DNA from: Deltaproteobacteria bacterium
GTDB lineage: Bacteria > Myxococcota > B64-G9
Reading direction: 5' to 3'
Length of the DNA stretch: 61,805 nt
Assembly (NCBI GenBank): GCA_016935365.1
Contig: JAFGRB010000419.1
Location: forward strand, 1-61,805
The notes beneath the pieces were generated by a model. It ran no database searches and was not told the origin of the DNA. It worked only from the letters and a program-made list of their open reading frames with translations. Of the stretch, positions 27,461 to 37,298 are shown in pieces (position 1 is the first letter of the stretch; each line of letters starts with the position of its first letter). A program made the position numbers and the translations under genes.

Positions 27461-28087
27461 ATGTTCGACGTGCGCTGCCCGACAGAGCAGGATCTCGGCG
27501 ATCACGAGCTCTTGGCCGAGCTGCTCCGCATCCCCGCGGATCAGGCGCTGCGCCTGCTCAGAAGCTGCGCGCCCGAGGGCGTCGCTGACCTTCACCGCCT
27601 GCCCGATGCCGAGCTCGGCACCCTCGCCGGCGTGGGCCCGGCCCGGGTGCGCAGGCTGCGGCTGGCGCTGGAGCTGGGCCGGCGTGCCACGGCGCCCGCA
27701 CCCCGCCCGGGCGCCGCGCTGCGCTCCTCGGGCCAGGTGGCAGAGTACTTCCGCTGCCGGCTCCAGGACCGCGAGCGGGAGAGCATCCACGCCCTGCTGC
27801 TGGACGGCAAGAATCGGCCGGTGCGCCACATCTGCGCGGCCGAGGGCTCCTGGACCTGCTGTGCGCTGGACCCCAAGATCGTGCTGGCCGCCTGCCTGCG
27901 ACACGCCGCACCGGCGCTCATCCTGATCCACAACCACCCTTCTGGAGACCCCTCCCCGAGCCGGGATGATCTGGAGCTGACAGAGCGGATGAAACGCGCG
28001 GCTGGCCTGCTCGGCATCCAGCTGGTCGATCATCTGATCGTGGCGCGCCAGGGGCACTGCTCTCTGGCCGAGTCCGGCTGGCTCTAG
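27461..28087 (+). CDS. radC: RadC-family JAMM-domain protein
   Basis: 208 residues from the ATG at 27461; a GTG at 27470, 9 nt after GGGAGG, is arguably the better start, since the SD abuts the ATG. The N-terminal helix-hairpin-helix region (LGTLAGVGPARVRRLRLALELGRR) precedes an MPN/JAMM domain with the metal motif HNHPSGDPSPSRDD and the family ending LGIQLVDHLIVARQGHCSLAE. Despite the historical name, the RadC role in DNA repair is not established. Divergent from pcnB. Confidence 0.88.
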   Translation: MFDVRCPTEQDLGDHELLAELLRIPADQALRLLRSCAPEGVADLHRLPDAELGTLAGVGPARVRRLRLALELGRRATAPAPRPGAALRSSGQVAEYFRCRLQDRERESIHALLLDGKNRPVRHICAAEGSWTCCALDPKIVLAACLRHAAPALILIHNHPSGDPSPSRDDLELTERMKRAAGLLGIQLVDHLIVARQGHCSLAESGWL

Positions 28088-28094
28088 GGCTTTC

Positions 28095-28124
28095 TTGACA
28101 TCTGTGTCAATCCGTCGCTAAGTA
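28095..28124 (+). promoter_or_regulatory. Porin promoter with inverted repeat over the -35
   Basis: TTGACA (28095-28100), 18 bp, TAAGTA (28119-28124). The -35 is half of a perfect inverted repeat TTGACA-TCTG-TGTCAA (28095-28110), a plausible repressor or activator site. A related TTGAC/GTCAA repeat sits on the acs promoter. Confidence 0.55.
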
Positions 28125-28164
28125 CAGTTCAGCACCACCTGAAGAATCGGAAAGGAGCGACTTG

Positions 28165-29601
28165 ATGACCGCGCGACACGTGTGGGGGCTTGCACTGCTG
28201 GCCGCACTGGCCTGGAGCGCGCCGCTGTGGGCGCAGGGAGAGGAGAAGAAGGGCGAGGATCCGACCTTCGAGGGCTGGGAGTCGAAGGACGGTGCCGGCA
28301 AGACGGCCGGCAAGACAGCCGGCAAGACAGCCGGCAAGACAGCCGGCGAGACGGCCGACGAGACGGCCGACGAGACGGCCGACAAGACAGCCGACGAGAC
28401 AGCCGGCAAGACAGCCGGCAAGACAGCCGGCAAGACAGCCGGCAAGACGGCCGACAAGACAGCCGACAAGACAGCCGACAAGACAGCCGGCAAGCCCTCC
28501 GTCGGCCTCGGCGCCCACGCGCCGGGCAGCCACCAGGGCATCCTGCCGTCGGTGCACACCCGCTACGGCTCGATCGCCTTGCTGGGCGTGTTCCAGACCC
28601 GGCTGGACATGCACTTCATGGCCGACTACGCCAATGGCACCGACGGCGACGAGATGACCAAGTTCGCCTTCCAGTTCCAGCGGGCGCGCATCATGCTCAA
28701 GGGCCACGTGATCAGCGAGAACTTCACCTACTTCTTCCAGGGCGACGCGGCCAACACGATGAGCTTCGTGCTCGACATGGCGCTCGGCTACCAGTTCAAG
28801 CTGGCCGGGCAGGACATCGGAATCCAGGTGGGCCGCTTCGTGCCCTCGTTCAGCTTCATGATGCCGCGCAACACCGCCGACCTGGCCGCCATCAACTACC
28901 CGGTCTACCTGACCGCCGATGGCGCCTTTGCGGTCTGGCGGCAGATGGGCGCCCAGATCGACTACAAGAACGCCGATCTGGCCGTCCACTTCGGCGTGTT
29001 CAACGGCCTGTTCACCGATCCCTTCGCCGTCAACCCGCTCGACGCCCACATGCAGATGGCCGATATCACCGTCGATGTCGGCGGCACCGAGTACACCATC
29101 AGCAACTGGGCGGACAACAACAAGGCCAAGGACTTCCTGCTCTCGGCGAGCTACAAGCTGGACAAGATCGCCGTGGCGCTCAACACCTGGTTCGGCATGC
29201 CGGTCAACAGCGCCGACGGCTCGGAGAACGACTTCTTCTTCATGGGCGGGCCGGGCGCCGAGTACGACGACGGCAAGCTGCACCTCGCGGGCGAGTTCAT
29301 GTTTCGGGCCTGGGACTTCGGCGTTGACAACGTGGATAACATCTACTCCTTCGCGCTCTGGGCCCACGCCGGCTACCGGCTCTTCGACCTGCTGGAGGTC
29401 ATCGGGCGGGTGGACTGGTTCGAGCCCGACATCGATACCGACAACGACATGTTCATGCGCCTGACCTTCGGCGCCCACCTGTGGCTCGAGGAGAAGCACT
29501 TCCGCATCCTGGCCAACCTCTTCACCGACATCCCCCTCGAGCAGGTCGACAGCCGCGACACGCCCCTGTGCATCCAGATCCAGTTCGCGGCCCTCTGGTA
29601 G
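28165..29601 (+). CDS. Outer-membrane porin-like protein with 16 tetrapeptide repeats
   Basis: 478 residues; GGAG lies 8 nt before the ATG at 28165. A signal peptide (to about PLWAQG) is followed by a linker and, at residues 45-108, sixteen exact (G/D)(K/E)TA repeats. The remainder is barrel-like: alternating strands with aromatic girdle residues (TRYGSIALLGVFQTRLDMHF, FQFQRARIMLKGHV, DIGIQVGRFVPSFSFMMPRN), ending in an aromatic C-terminal Trp (FAALW) as outer-membrane barrels usually do. The fold resembles phosphate-selective porins O/P. The repeat would form an alternately charged periplasmic or peptidoglycan-facing helix. The proximity of acs suggests uptake of carbon compounds, but this is a guess. 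Confidence 0.8.
   Translation: MTARHVWGLALLAALAWSAPLWAQGEEKKGEDPTFEGWESKDGAGKTAGKTAGKTAGKTAGETADETADETADKTADETAGKTAGKTAGKTAGKTADKTADKTADKTAGKPSVGLGAHAPGSHQGILPSVHTRYGSIALLGVFQTRLDMHFMADYANGTDGDEMTKFAFQFQRARIMLKGHVISENFTYFFQGDAANTMSFVLDMALGYQFKLAGQDIGIQVGRFVPSFSFMMPRNTADLAAINYPVYLTADGAFAVWRQMGAQIDYKNADLAVHFGVFNGLFTDPFAVNPLDAHMQMADITVDVGGTEYTISNWADNNKAKDFLLSASYKLDKIAVALNTWFGMPVNSADGSENDFFFMGGPGAEYDDGKLHLAGEFMFRAWDFGVDNVDNIYSFALWAHAGYRLFDLLEVIGRVDWFEPDIDTDNDMFMRLTFGAHLWLEEKHFRILANLFTDIPLEQVDSRDTPLCIQIQFAALW
28297..28488 (+). repeat. 12-bp coding minisatellite, 16 units
   Basis: Sixteen head-to-tail 12-bp units, consensus GGCAAGACAGCC with GAC/GGC and AAG/GAG variants arranged in blocks, encode (G/D)(K/E)TA. 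Length changes keep the frame. Confidence 0.95.
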
Positions 29602-29623
29602 CGCCTTTTCCGTGCTTTTTCGC

Positions 29624-29652
29624 TTGACACGTCAATCGGGCTGCGCTAACAA
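29624..29652 (+). promoter_or_regulatory. acs promoter with TTGAC/GTCAA repeat
   Basis: TTGACA (29624-29629), 17 bp, TAACAA (29647-29652). TTGAC-AC-GTCAA (29624-29635) overlaps the -35. The leader to the ATG is about 95 nt. Confidence 0.6.
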
Positions 29653-29752
29653 GGCCGACAGTATGGGGGGATGATACAGCGGACTGGAAGTATAGAAGTG
29701 CTCGTAAAATAGGTGCTTTCTAGAACAAAGCCCAATGTGAGGTGAGGAAGAC

Positions 29753-31741
<1,989 letters not shown>

Positions 31742-31753
31742 CCGTCGCGGCGC

Positions 31754-33259
31754 CTAGCGAGCCGGGAAGACCTTCGGGAGCCGGCCGCGATCGAAGGGGC
31801 CGCTCGCCTGCAGGCTGGACACCGGATAGCAGCAGTTGCGCTGGGCGAAGAGCCCGGCCGGGCGGTGATTGCCGCTCTGGCCCAGCCCGCCCAGCGGCAA
31901 GCGCATGCTGATCTCGGTCGTGGCCAGGTTGTGGTTGACCAGCCCGAAGCGCAGCTCTTCCGCCAGGTGCGCGAAGCGCTGGCTGTCCTCGGTGAAGATC
32001 GAGGCACAGAACGGATAGGAGCCCGAGTTGGCGAGCGTCACGGCCTGCTGCTCGGAGGCGACGGGCATGAGCATCACATCCGGGCCGAAGCTCATGCCCT
32101 CGGGCCGGATGACGTCGATGGGCTGAGGCTGGGGTGCGGCCAGCACGGCCGGGCTTATGTAGAAGCCGGGTCGCGGCATCTTCAACGGCTCCGAGGAGAG
32201 CAGGCAGCGTCCACCCAGGCGGCAGGCCTGGGCCTGGCGATCCAGGGCCCGCTCGAGCGCCGTGCGGCTCAGCATGGGGCCCATGAACACGTCCGGATCG
32301 AGACCGTAGCCGACCTTCAGCTCGCGGACTGCAGCCACGAAGGCCTCGGCGAAGTCGGGCAGCACCCGCCCATCCACCAGGATCACACCCGTCGAGCTGT
32401 AGGCCTGGCCGGTGTGGCTGAAGCTGCCCATGGCGTTCTCGTACACGGCCCGCTCCAGATCGGCATCCTCGAGCACCAGCGAGACATTGACCCCGCCCAT
32501 GGTCAGGGCCACCATCTTGTGAGGCTGATCCAGGCTGGCGATCAGGATTCGGCGTCCCGCCTGGGACGAGCCGGTGAACAGGATCGCCTCCGTGGCCGGG
32601 TGCCGGACCAGCGCCAGCCCGATCTCGCCGTCGCCCTGGACCAGGTTGAACACCCCCGGAGGCATGCCCAATTCGTCGAAGATCTCCGCGATGAGCTGGC
32701 CGCAGCCGGGCACCAGCTTGGATGGCTTGAACACGACCGGGTTGCCCGCGAGCAGCGCCGGGATGATGTGTCCGCAGGGCAGCGAGAAAGCCGAGCTGGC
32801 CGACCCCAGCACCGCGGTGACGCCCAGCGGACGGTACCAGCAGCGTCCCTGCACGCCCCAGCGGATCTCGCTGACCTTGAAGGGGCTGACCGCGCGCACG
32901 CCCTCGCGCAGCTCGCTCTCCACCCGGCTCTCGAGACCGCTCACCTCGGCCTCGGCCTCCCAGCGGGTCTTGCCCGTCTCGGCGATCAGCAAGCGCTGGA
33001 TCTCGTCGCGCCGGTTGATCACCTCGGCGGCGAACTTGCGCAGCACCCCGGCGCGCTCCTCCGGCTCGGTTCGGCGCCAGTCGCCGAAAGCGGCCCTGGC
33101 GGCCTCCACGGCCTCATCCACGTGCTCGGGAAAGACGGGGAAGGTGCCGATCCGGTAGCCCGAGTCACCCGGATCGACCGAGATGATCTTGCTTTCCGCG
33201 CGCCGGGGGCGGACGAAGGATCCGCCGATGTAGTCTCCTCTGACCCTGACCGTCTGCAT
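31754..33259 (-). CDS. AstD-like aldehyde dehydrogenase without catalytic residues (pseudoenzyme)
   Basis: 501 residues; AGGAGG lies 6 nt before the ATG at 33259. The ALDH fold is complete and closest in pattern to succinylglutamate semialdehyde dehydrogenase (GHIIPALLAGNPVVFKPSKLVPGC, ILFTGSSQAGRRI). However, the nucleophile position in SHTGQAYSSTG is Tyr287 instead of Cys, the general-base Glu in ALTMGG is Thr253, the oxyanion Asn (PYNFP in AstD) is Ser155 in GSASSAF, and the EEIFGP cofactor motif is EGMSFGP. It cannot work as a normal dehydrogenase. The frame is intact and well initiated, so it is probably a binding or scaffold protein rather than a decaying gene. Convergent with acs, 12 nt apart. 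Confidence 0.85.
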   Translation of the reverse strand: MQTVRVRGDYIGGSFVRPRRAESKIISVDPGDSGYRIGTFPVFPEHVDEAVEAARAAFGDWRRTEPEERAGVLRKFAAEVINRRDEIQRLLIAETGKTRWEAEAEVSGLESRVESELREGVRAVSPFKVSEIRWGVQGRCWYRPLGVTAVLGSASSAFSLPCGHIIPALLAGNPVVFKPSKLVPGCGQLIAEIFDELGMPPGVFNLVQGDGEIGLALVRHPATEAILFTGSSQAGRRILIASLDQPHKMVALTMGGVNVSLVLEDADLERAVYENAMGSFSHTGQAYSSTGVILVDGRVLPDFAEAFVAAVRELKVGYGLDPDVFMGPMLSRTALERALDRQAQACRLGGRCLLSSEPLKMPRPGFYISPAVLAAPQPQPIDVIRPEGMSFGPDVMLMPVASEQQAVTLANSGSYPFCASIFTEDSQRFAHLAEELRFGLVNHNLATTEISMRLPLGGLGQSGNHRPAGLFAQRNCCYPVSSLQASGPFDRGRLPKVFPAR

Positions 33260-33377
33260 GCATGGCCTCCTGCGAGAGGCGTACGCCATCTTTGATAGCA
33301 GAGCTCGGGCGGGCTTTCCAAAGGTTTTGACTCGATGGGCTGCGGAGCATAGCCTGAACGAGGTCGCGAGGTGCTGC

Positions 33378-33851
33378 TTGCGGAGCGTGATACAGAGGGT
33401 CTCGAGAGCCCGGGTCCTGGTCGACGGGACCGAGATGGCGAGCATCGGCAGGGGGTTGTGCGTGCTGCTCGCGGCCGGGGAGGGCGACGGCGAGGCGGAG
33501 GCCGACTGGATGGCGGACAAGATCGTGCACCTGCGCATCTTTCCGGACGAGTCCGGGCGCATGAACCGATCGTGTGTGGAGATCGGCGCCGGGATGATCG
33601 CCGTGAGCCAGTTCACCCTCTACGGCGACTGCCGCAGAGGCAGGCGACCCTCGTTCGTTCACGCCTTGGAGCCGGAGAGGGCCGCGGCGCTGGTGGATCG
33701 TTTCGTCGAGCGCGTACGCGGGCTCGGAGTGCCCTGCGGCAGCGGCGTCTTCGGTGCCCACATGGAGGTCGAGCTGGTCAATGACGGCCCGGTCACCTTG
33801 CTGCTGGACAGCGCGCAGTCACGCCGGAGCGTCAGCGGGGGATTCGGTTGA
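33378..33851 (+). CDS. dtd: D-aminoacyl-tRNA deacylase
   Basis: 157 residues. A TTG start at 33378 is chosen because the next residues RSVIQRVSRARVLVDG match the family N-terminus (MRAVVQRVSRA) and GAGG lies about 7 nt upstream. Active-site motifs: AVSQFTLYGDCRRGRRPSF and the Gly-cisPro loop VNDGPVTLLLD. It removes D-amino acids (notably D-Tyr) and misloaded Gly from tRNA. Its stop codon lies inside the -35 of the following sigma-factor gene. Confidence 0.92.
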   Translation: MRSVIQRVSRARVLVDGTEMASIGRGLCVLLAAGEGDGEAEADWMADKIVHLRIFPDESGRMNRSCVEIGAGMIAVSQFTLYGDCRRGRRPSFVHALEPERAAALVDRFVERVRGLGVPCGSGVFGAHMEVELVNDGPVTLLLDSAQSRRSVSGGFG

Positions 33852-33876
33852 TTTCCGGGGCGGGCTGGGCGATATT
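33848..33876 (+). promoter_or_regulatory. Promoter of the sigma-factor gene, inside the end of dtd
   Basis: TTGATT (33848-33853) overlaps the dtd stop TGA. After 17 bp comes GATATT (33871-33876), then 10 nt to the ATG at 33887. No SD. Confidence 0.5.
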
Positions 33877-33886
33877 GACCGGGTCC

Positions 33887-34867
33887 ATGGCGCGGCGACG
33901 GTCCAGAACGCCTCGGCCGGGGTCTGATCCGAGCTACCGCGAGCTGGTGGAGCGGGTCGTCGGCGGCGATCCGGTGGCCTGGCGCGAGTTCACGGAGCGC
34001 TTCTCCAATCTGATCTTCAGCCTTCTGTGGCGCTATGCAGACCGGGACGAGGACCTGTGCGCCGATCTCTACCTCTACGTCATCGAGAACCTGCACGCGC
34101 GCAACGAGCAGGGCGAGTCATTCCACCGGCTGCGCCGCTACCTCGACAGCATCGAGCAATATGGGGGCAAGGGCCGGCTGACCACCTGGCTCGGCCGCGT
34201 GACCCAGAATCTGGTCAGCGACTACTTCCGCCAACGGGACGGGCGCCGGACCCTTCCCCGGGCCGTGAAGAAGATGGACGAGGCGAGCCAGCGCATCTTC
34301 AAGCTGCTCTACTGGGAGCGGCTCAGCGAGCGGGAGGCCCACGCCTTGTTCGCGTCCACGAGCGGCATCGACCGCGAGAGCTTCGACAGGCGGGTCGAGG
34401 AGATCAACCGCAGCCTCAAGACCTGCAATCGCTGGACCATCTACAGCGAGATCATCCGGCGCACGCCTGCGCTTCCGATCCACCCCCAGGCCGACCAGGA
34501 CGGGCCTGCGGTGCAGCTGGCCGATCCCGATCCGTCCACCCGGCCGGACGCCTCGGCGGCCTGCCGCCAGCAGTCCGAGCGGGCCCGTCAGCTCGGCACG
34601 ACCTTGCTCTCCTGCCTCGAGGAGATGAGCGCCGAGAGTCGCCTGATGCTGATCGGACGCTTCAAGCACGACATGACCGCAGCCCAGATCGCCAGGCTGC
34701 TCAGGCGAGACGACGACAAGCGTATCTACGCCGAGATCGACCGGCTCAAGGCGAGCCTGCACAAGGCGCTCAAGGCGGCCGGCTTCGACTGGAGCCAGGT
34801 TTCGGGCGGTCTGGAGGGTCTGGAGGGCCTGCTGGAGGGGGTCGAGCCAGCCCAGGAGCCGGGGTGA
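33887..34867 (+). CDS. ECF-like sigma-70 family RNA polymerase sigma factor
   Basis: 326 residues. Region 2 is visible in WREFTERFSNLIFSLLWRYADRDEDLCADLYLYVIENL and GRLTTWLGRVTQNLVSDYFRQRDGRR (the 2.3-2.4 core-binding and -10-recognition helices). Region 4 is SAESRLMLIGRFKHDMTAAQIARLL...RLKASLHKALKAAG. About 100 residues separate them, longer than in minimal ECF factors. The C-terminal Gly/Leu/Glu tail is extra. It is followed by a zinc-finger anti-sigma-like membrane protein, the usual arrangement for ECF regulation. The start and leaderless promoter are discussed at 33848-33876. Confidence 0.82.
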   Translation: MARRRSRTPRPGSDPSYRELVERVVGGDPVAWREFTERFSNLIFSLLWRYADRDEDLCADLYLYVIENLHARNEQGESFHRLRRYLDSIEQYGGKGRLTTWLGRVTQNLVSDYFRQRDGRRTLPRAVKKMDEASQRIFKLLYWERLSEREAHALFASTSGIDRESFDRRVEEINRSLKTCNRWTIYSEIIRRTPALPIHPQADQDGPAVQLADPDPSTRPDASAACRQQSERARQLGTTLLSCLEEMSAESRLMLIGRFKHDMTAAQIARLLRRDDDKRIYAEIDRLKASLHKALKAAGFDWSQVSGGLEGLEGLLEGVEPAQEPG

Positions 34868-34938
34868 CGGGGATCACTTTTTTTTCGGAAAGGCGTCCGC
34901 TTGTCCGTCCACTGCAGACAGATGCGTGAGGAAGTAAA

Positions 34939-36237
34939 ATGGACTGCCCCGACGCCCGAGAGATAGAGCAGCTGGTCCTGGGTCGGCTCGCCGGGTCAGG
35001 CCGAGCCGGTTTGATCGAGCACTTGACGCAGTGCGCCGATTGCCGGGCCGAGCTGATGCTGGCGATCTCTCTGCGTCTGGTGCTACCTGGCGAGAGCCGG
35101 GAGCGGGGCTGCGAGCGGCTGGACGACGGGGCGCTGTGCCTGCTCCGAGACGGCGAGCTGGAAGGCGAGGCCTACCAGCGGGCCCTGGAGCACCTGCTGG
35201 ACTGCCCCGACTGCCTGGGCGAGCTCGCCCGGCTGGACCGGGCTTTGAGCGAGGCCGAGGCCACGCCTCGGGAGGTGCCCGAGCGGCTGCTCGAGCGGGC
35301 GTGCGCGCTGGGGGGGGCTCGCCCTGCAGCAAGGCCGGCCCTGCTCGAGCGGCTCTTCGGCGCTTCCGTCTGGCGGCTCTCGCTGGCAGCGGGTGCAGCG
35401 ACTGCCGTGCTGCTGCTGACGGTGCTGCTCGCGCCATCACCCCCGGCCGTGCCCGACTTGCCGGACATGCCGGAGCTGCCGCGCGTGGCCGTACCCTCGC
35501 CCGAGCCCGAGCCGGCCGCCCCGGCCTTGCCCGAGCGGTCGGATACCGCTCGGCCAGAACCGCGTCCCGGCCCCGACGCGCTGGCCCAGGCGAAGCGCGA
35601 CCAGAACTGGAGTGAGGGACTCGACTCCGAGAAACGCCTGGCCCTGGCGCGCGCGGCCTTGCCCGCATCCACTCCCGCGCCGGTCCTGACCGCCGCCTTG
35701 GCGGAGGAGGGGCGCGTTCGGGAGGCGCTGCGCACAGGCGAGCTGGCCGAGTACCTGCGCAGCTTCGGGCCGCACCTGGCCGAGTCGAGCGCCATGCGCG
35801 AGCTGAGATCCGGCGCCCTGGCCGATCTCGCGAGCGCGCTCGCCGCCTGCGGGCAGGCCGAGCTCGCGGGCTTCGCCCGGGACCTGGAGGCCCGGGACAT
35901 GCCCGCAGAGACCGTCGCCCGCAGGCTCGAGGTCCTGCACGCGGCCGCCGACGAGGCGCTGGCCGGCAAGCCCGCCATGGGTGCAGCCTTCCGGGCGGGC
36001 GTGCTGATCCAGGCCTGGCGGATCGAGGCGCTGGCAGCCGGGTACAGCGGTCGCACGGCAAGCACGGGCCGCGCCGGCGAGCTCCGGGCCCTGGTCGAGT
36101 CCATGGATCTCGAAGCCGAGAAGCGCGACGCGGCCCTGAAAAGACTGGCCGCGATGGAGGAGCTTGAGGCTACCGGACAGGATCCCGGCCAGCGGCTGCT
36201 CACCGAGATCGACGCCCTCGATCGCCTGCTCAGGTAA
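34939..36237 (+). CDS. Membrane protein with two zf-HC2-like motifs (putative anti-sigma factor)
   Basis: 432 residues; GAGGAAG precedes the ATG. Two His-Cys-Cys zinc-finger motifs are present: HLTQCADCRAEL and HLLDCPDCLGEL, the N-terminal hallmark of ECF anti-sigma factors. One transmembrane helix (LSLAAGAATAVLLLTVLLAP, near residue 160) leads to a Pro-rich segment and a helical periplasmic domain of about 220 residues. It lies 71 nt downstream of the sigma factor gene, so I infer that it holds that sigma at the membrane until an envelope signal arrives. A run of eight T with a weak 4-bp stem (34864-34885) lies between the two genes. Confidence 0.78.
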   Translation: MDCPDAREIEQLVLGRLAGSGRAGLIEHLTQCADCRAELMLAISLRLVLPGESRERGCERLDDGALCLLRDGELEGEAYQRALEHLLDCPDCLGELARLDRALSEAEATPREVPERLLERACALGGARPAARPALLERLFGASVWRLSLAAGAATAVLLLTVLLAPSPPAVPDLPDMPELPRVAVPSPEPEPAAPALPERSDTARPEPRPGPDALAQAKRDQNWSEGLDSEKRLALARAALPASTPAPVLTAALAEEGRVREALRTGELAEYLRSFGPHLAESSAMRELRSGALADLASALAACGQAELAGFARDLEARDMPAETVARRLEVLHAAADEALAGKPAMGAAFRAGVLIQAWRIEALAAGYSGRTASTGRAGELRALVESMDLEAEKRDAALKRLAAMEELEATGQDPGQRLLTEIDALDRLLR

Positions 36238-36268
36238 CCGGGCCCGGAAACGAGCGAAACGCTCTGGG

Positions 36269-37135
36269 TTAGTGGATCGCGATCAGCTCGACATCGAAGA
36301 CCAGCATACCGGCCGGCTTGTCGGGCTGTCCCTTGTAGGCGAGCTCTTGCGGAATCCAGAAGCGGCGCTTCTCGCCGATCACCATCAGTTGCAGGCCCTC
36401 GGTCCAGCCCGCGATCACCCGGCCCAGCGGAAAGGTGGCCGGCCGGCCTCGGACGATCGAGGAGTCGAACATCTTGCCATCGGTGGTCCAGCCGGTGTAG
36501 TGGACCGTCACCCGGCTGTCGGCCGCGGGGTGCACCGCGCCATGCCCGGTCTGGAGCACCCGCGAGGCCAGGCCCGACTCGCGCCGCTCCGCGCTGTCCG
36601 GCGGGATGGCCACATCCTCGGGCACCGGCGGCGGCGGGGTGCCCGGTTGGATTCGGAGCAACTCGACGTCGAAGACCAGCATGCCGGCCGGCTTGCCGGG
36701 CATTCCCCGGTAGGCGAGCTCCTGCGGGATCCAGAAGCGCCGCTTCTCGCCGATCACCATCAGCTGCAGGCCCTCGGTCCAGCCCGCGATCACCCCGCTG
36801 AGCGAGAAGGTGGCCGGCCGTCCGCGCCTGCGTGAGGAGTCGAAGGCTCTGCCGTCGGTGGTCCAGCCGGTGTAGTGCACCGTCACCTTGTCCCAGGCCC
36901 GGGGGTGCTGCGTCCCGCTGCCCGGCTCGAGAACCCGTGAGGCCAGGCCCGAGGCCGTCCGCTCGACGCCCTGCGGCGGAGCGGCCACGTCCGGCGGGGC
37001 GCTCAGGTCGACGTGCGTGCGGGCGATCTTCGTCTTCGACTCCAGGCCGGCCTTGCCCGGCTCCGCCTTGCCGTCGCAGGCATGGAGCGTCAGGGCCAAC
37101 CCGATAGAGACCAGTGTCCGATCGAGTGCGCTCAT
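36269..37135 (-). CDS. Lipoprotein with two tandem FKBP-type peptidyl-prolyl isomerase domains
   Basis: 288 residues. Lipobox LTLHAC (Cys20). Two FKBP domains of about 110 residues (roughly 70-170 and 190-288) share [66 protein letters not shown]; the central 60 residues are nearly identical at DNA level too, so the duplication is recent. They catalyse proline isomerisation of exported proteins in the periplasm. The active-site Tyr, Asp, Trp and Phe positions are kept in both. Convergent with the anti-sigma gene. Confidence 0.92.
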   Translation of the reverse strand: [288 protein letters not shown]

Positions 37136-37208
37136 GGGCTCGACACTGCCTCAAGCTCGGCGGGGCAGGCAAGCGTTTTCTGAGACGGCTGCGCTGGCTG
37201 CTTTCTTG

Positions 37209-37237
37209 TTGACCTGCCTGTGCGCGACGGCTAGCCT
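37209..37237 (+). promoter_or_regulatory. purF promoter
   Basis: TTGACC (37209-37214), 17 bp, TAGCCT (37232-37237), about 55 nt before the purF ATG. Confidence 0.5.
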
Positions 37238-37298
37238 TGGATCTCCGCTACCGGCGGTCACTCGACGCCGACTGCGGGGAGATGGATTCGGGCTCGGC

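Noticed and set aside
28297..28488. CRISPR array
   Set aside because: The 12-bp units are contiguous without spacers and are in-frame coding sequence.
31754..33259. Calling the AstD-like gene astD with an arginine-catabolic role
   Set aside because: Catalytic Cys, Glu and Asn are absent and no astABE genes are nearby.
34864..34885. Terminator between sigma and anti-sigma genes
   Set aside because: Eight T follow, but the stem GTGA/TCAC is only 4 bp; too weak to call. It could attenuate expression of the second gene.
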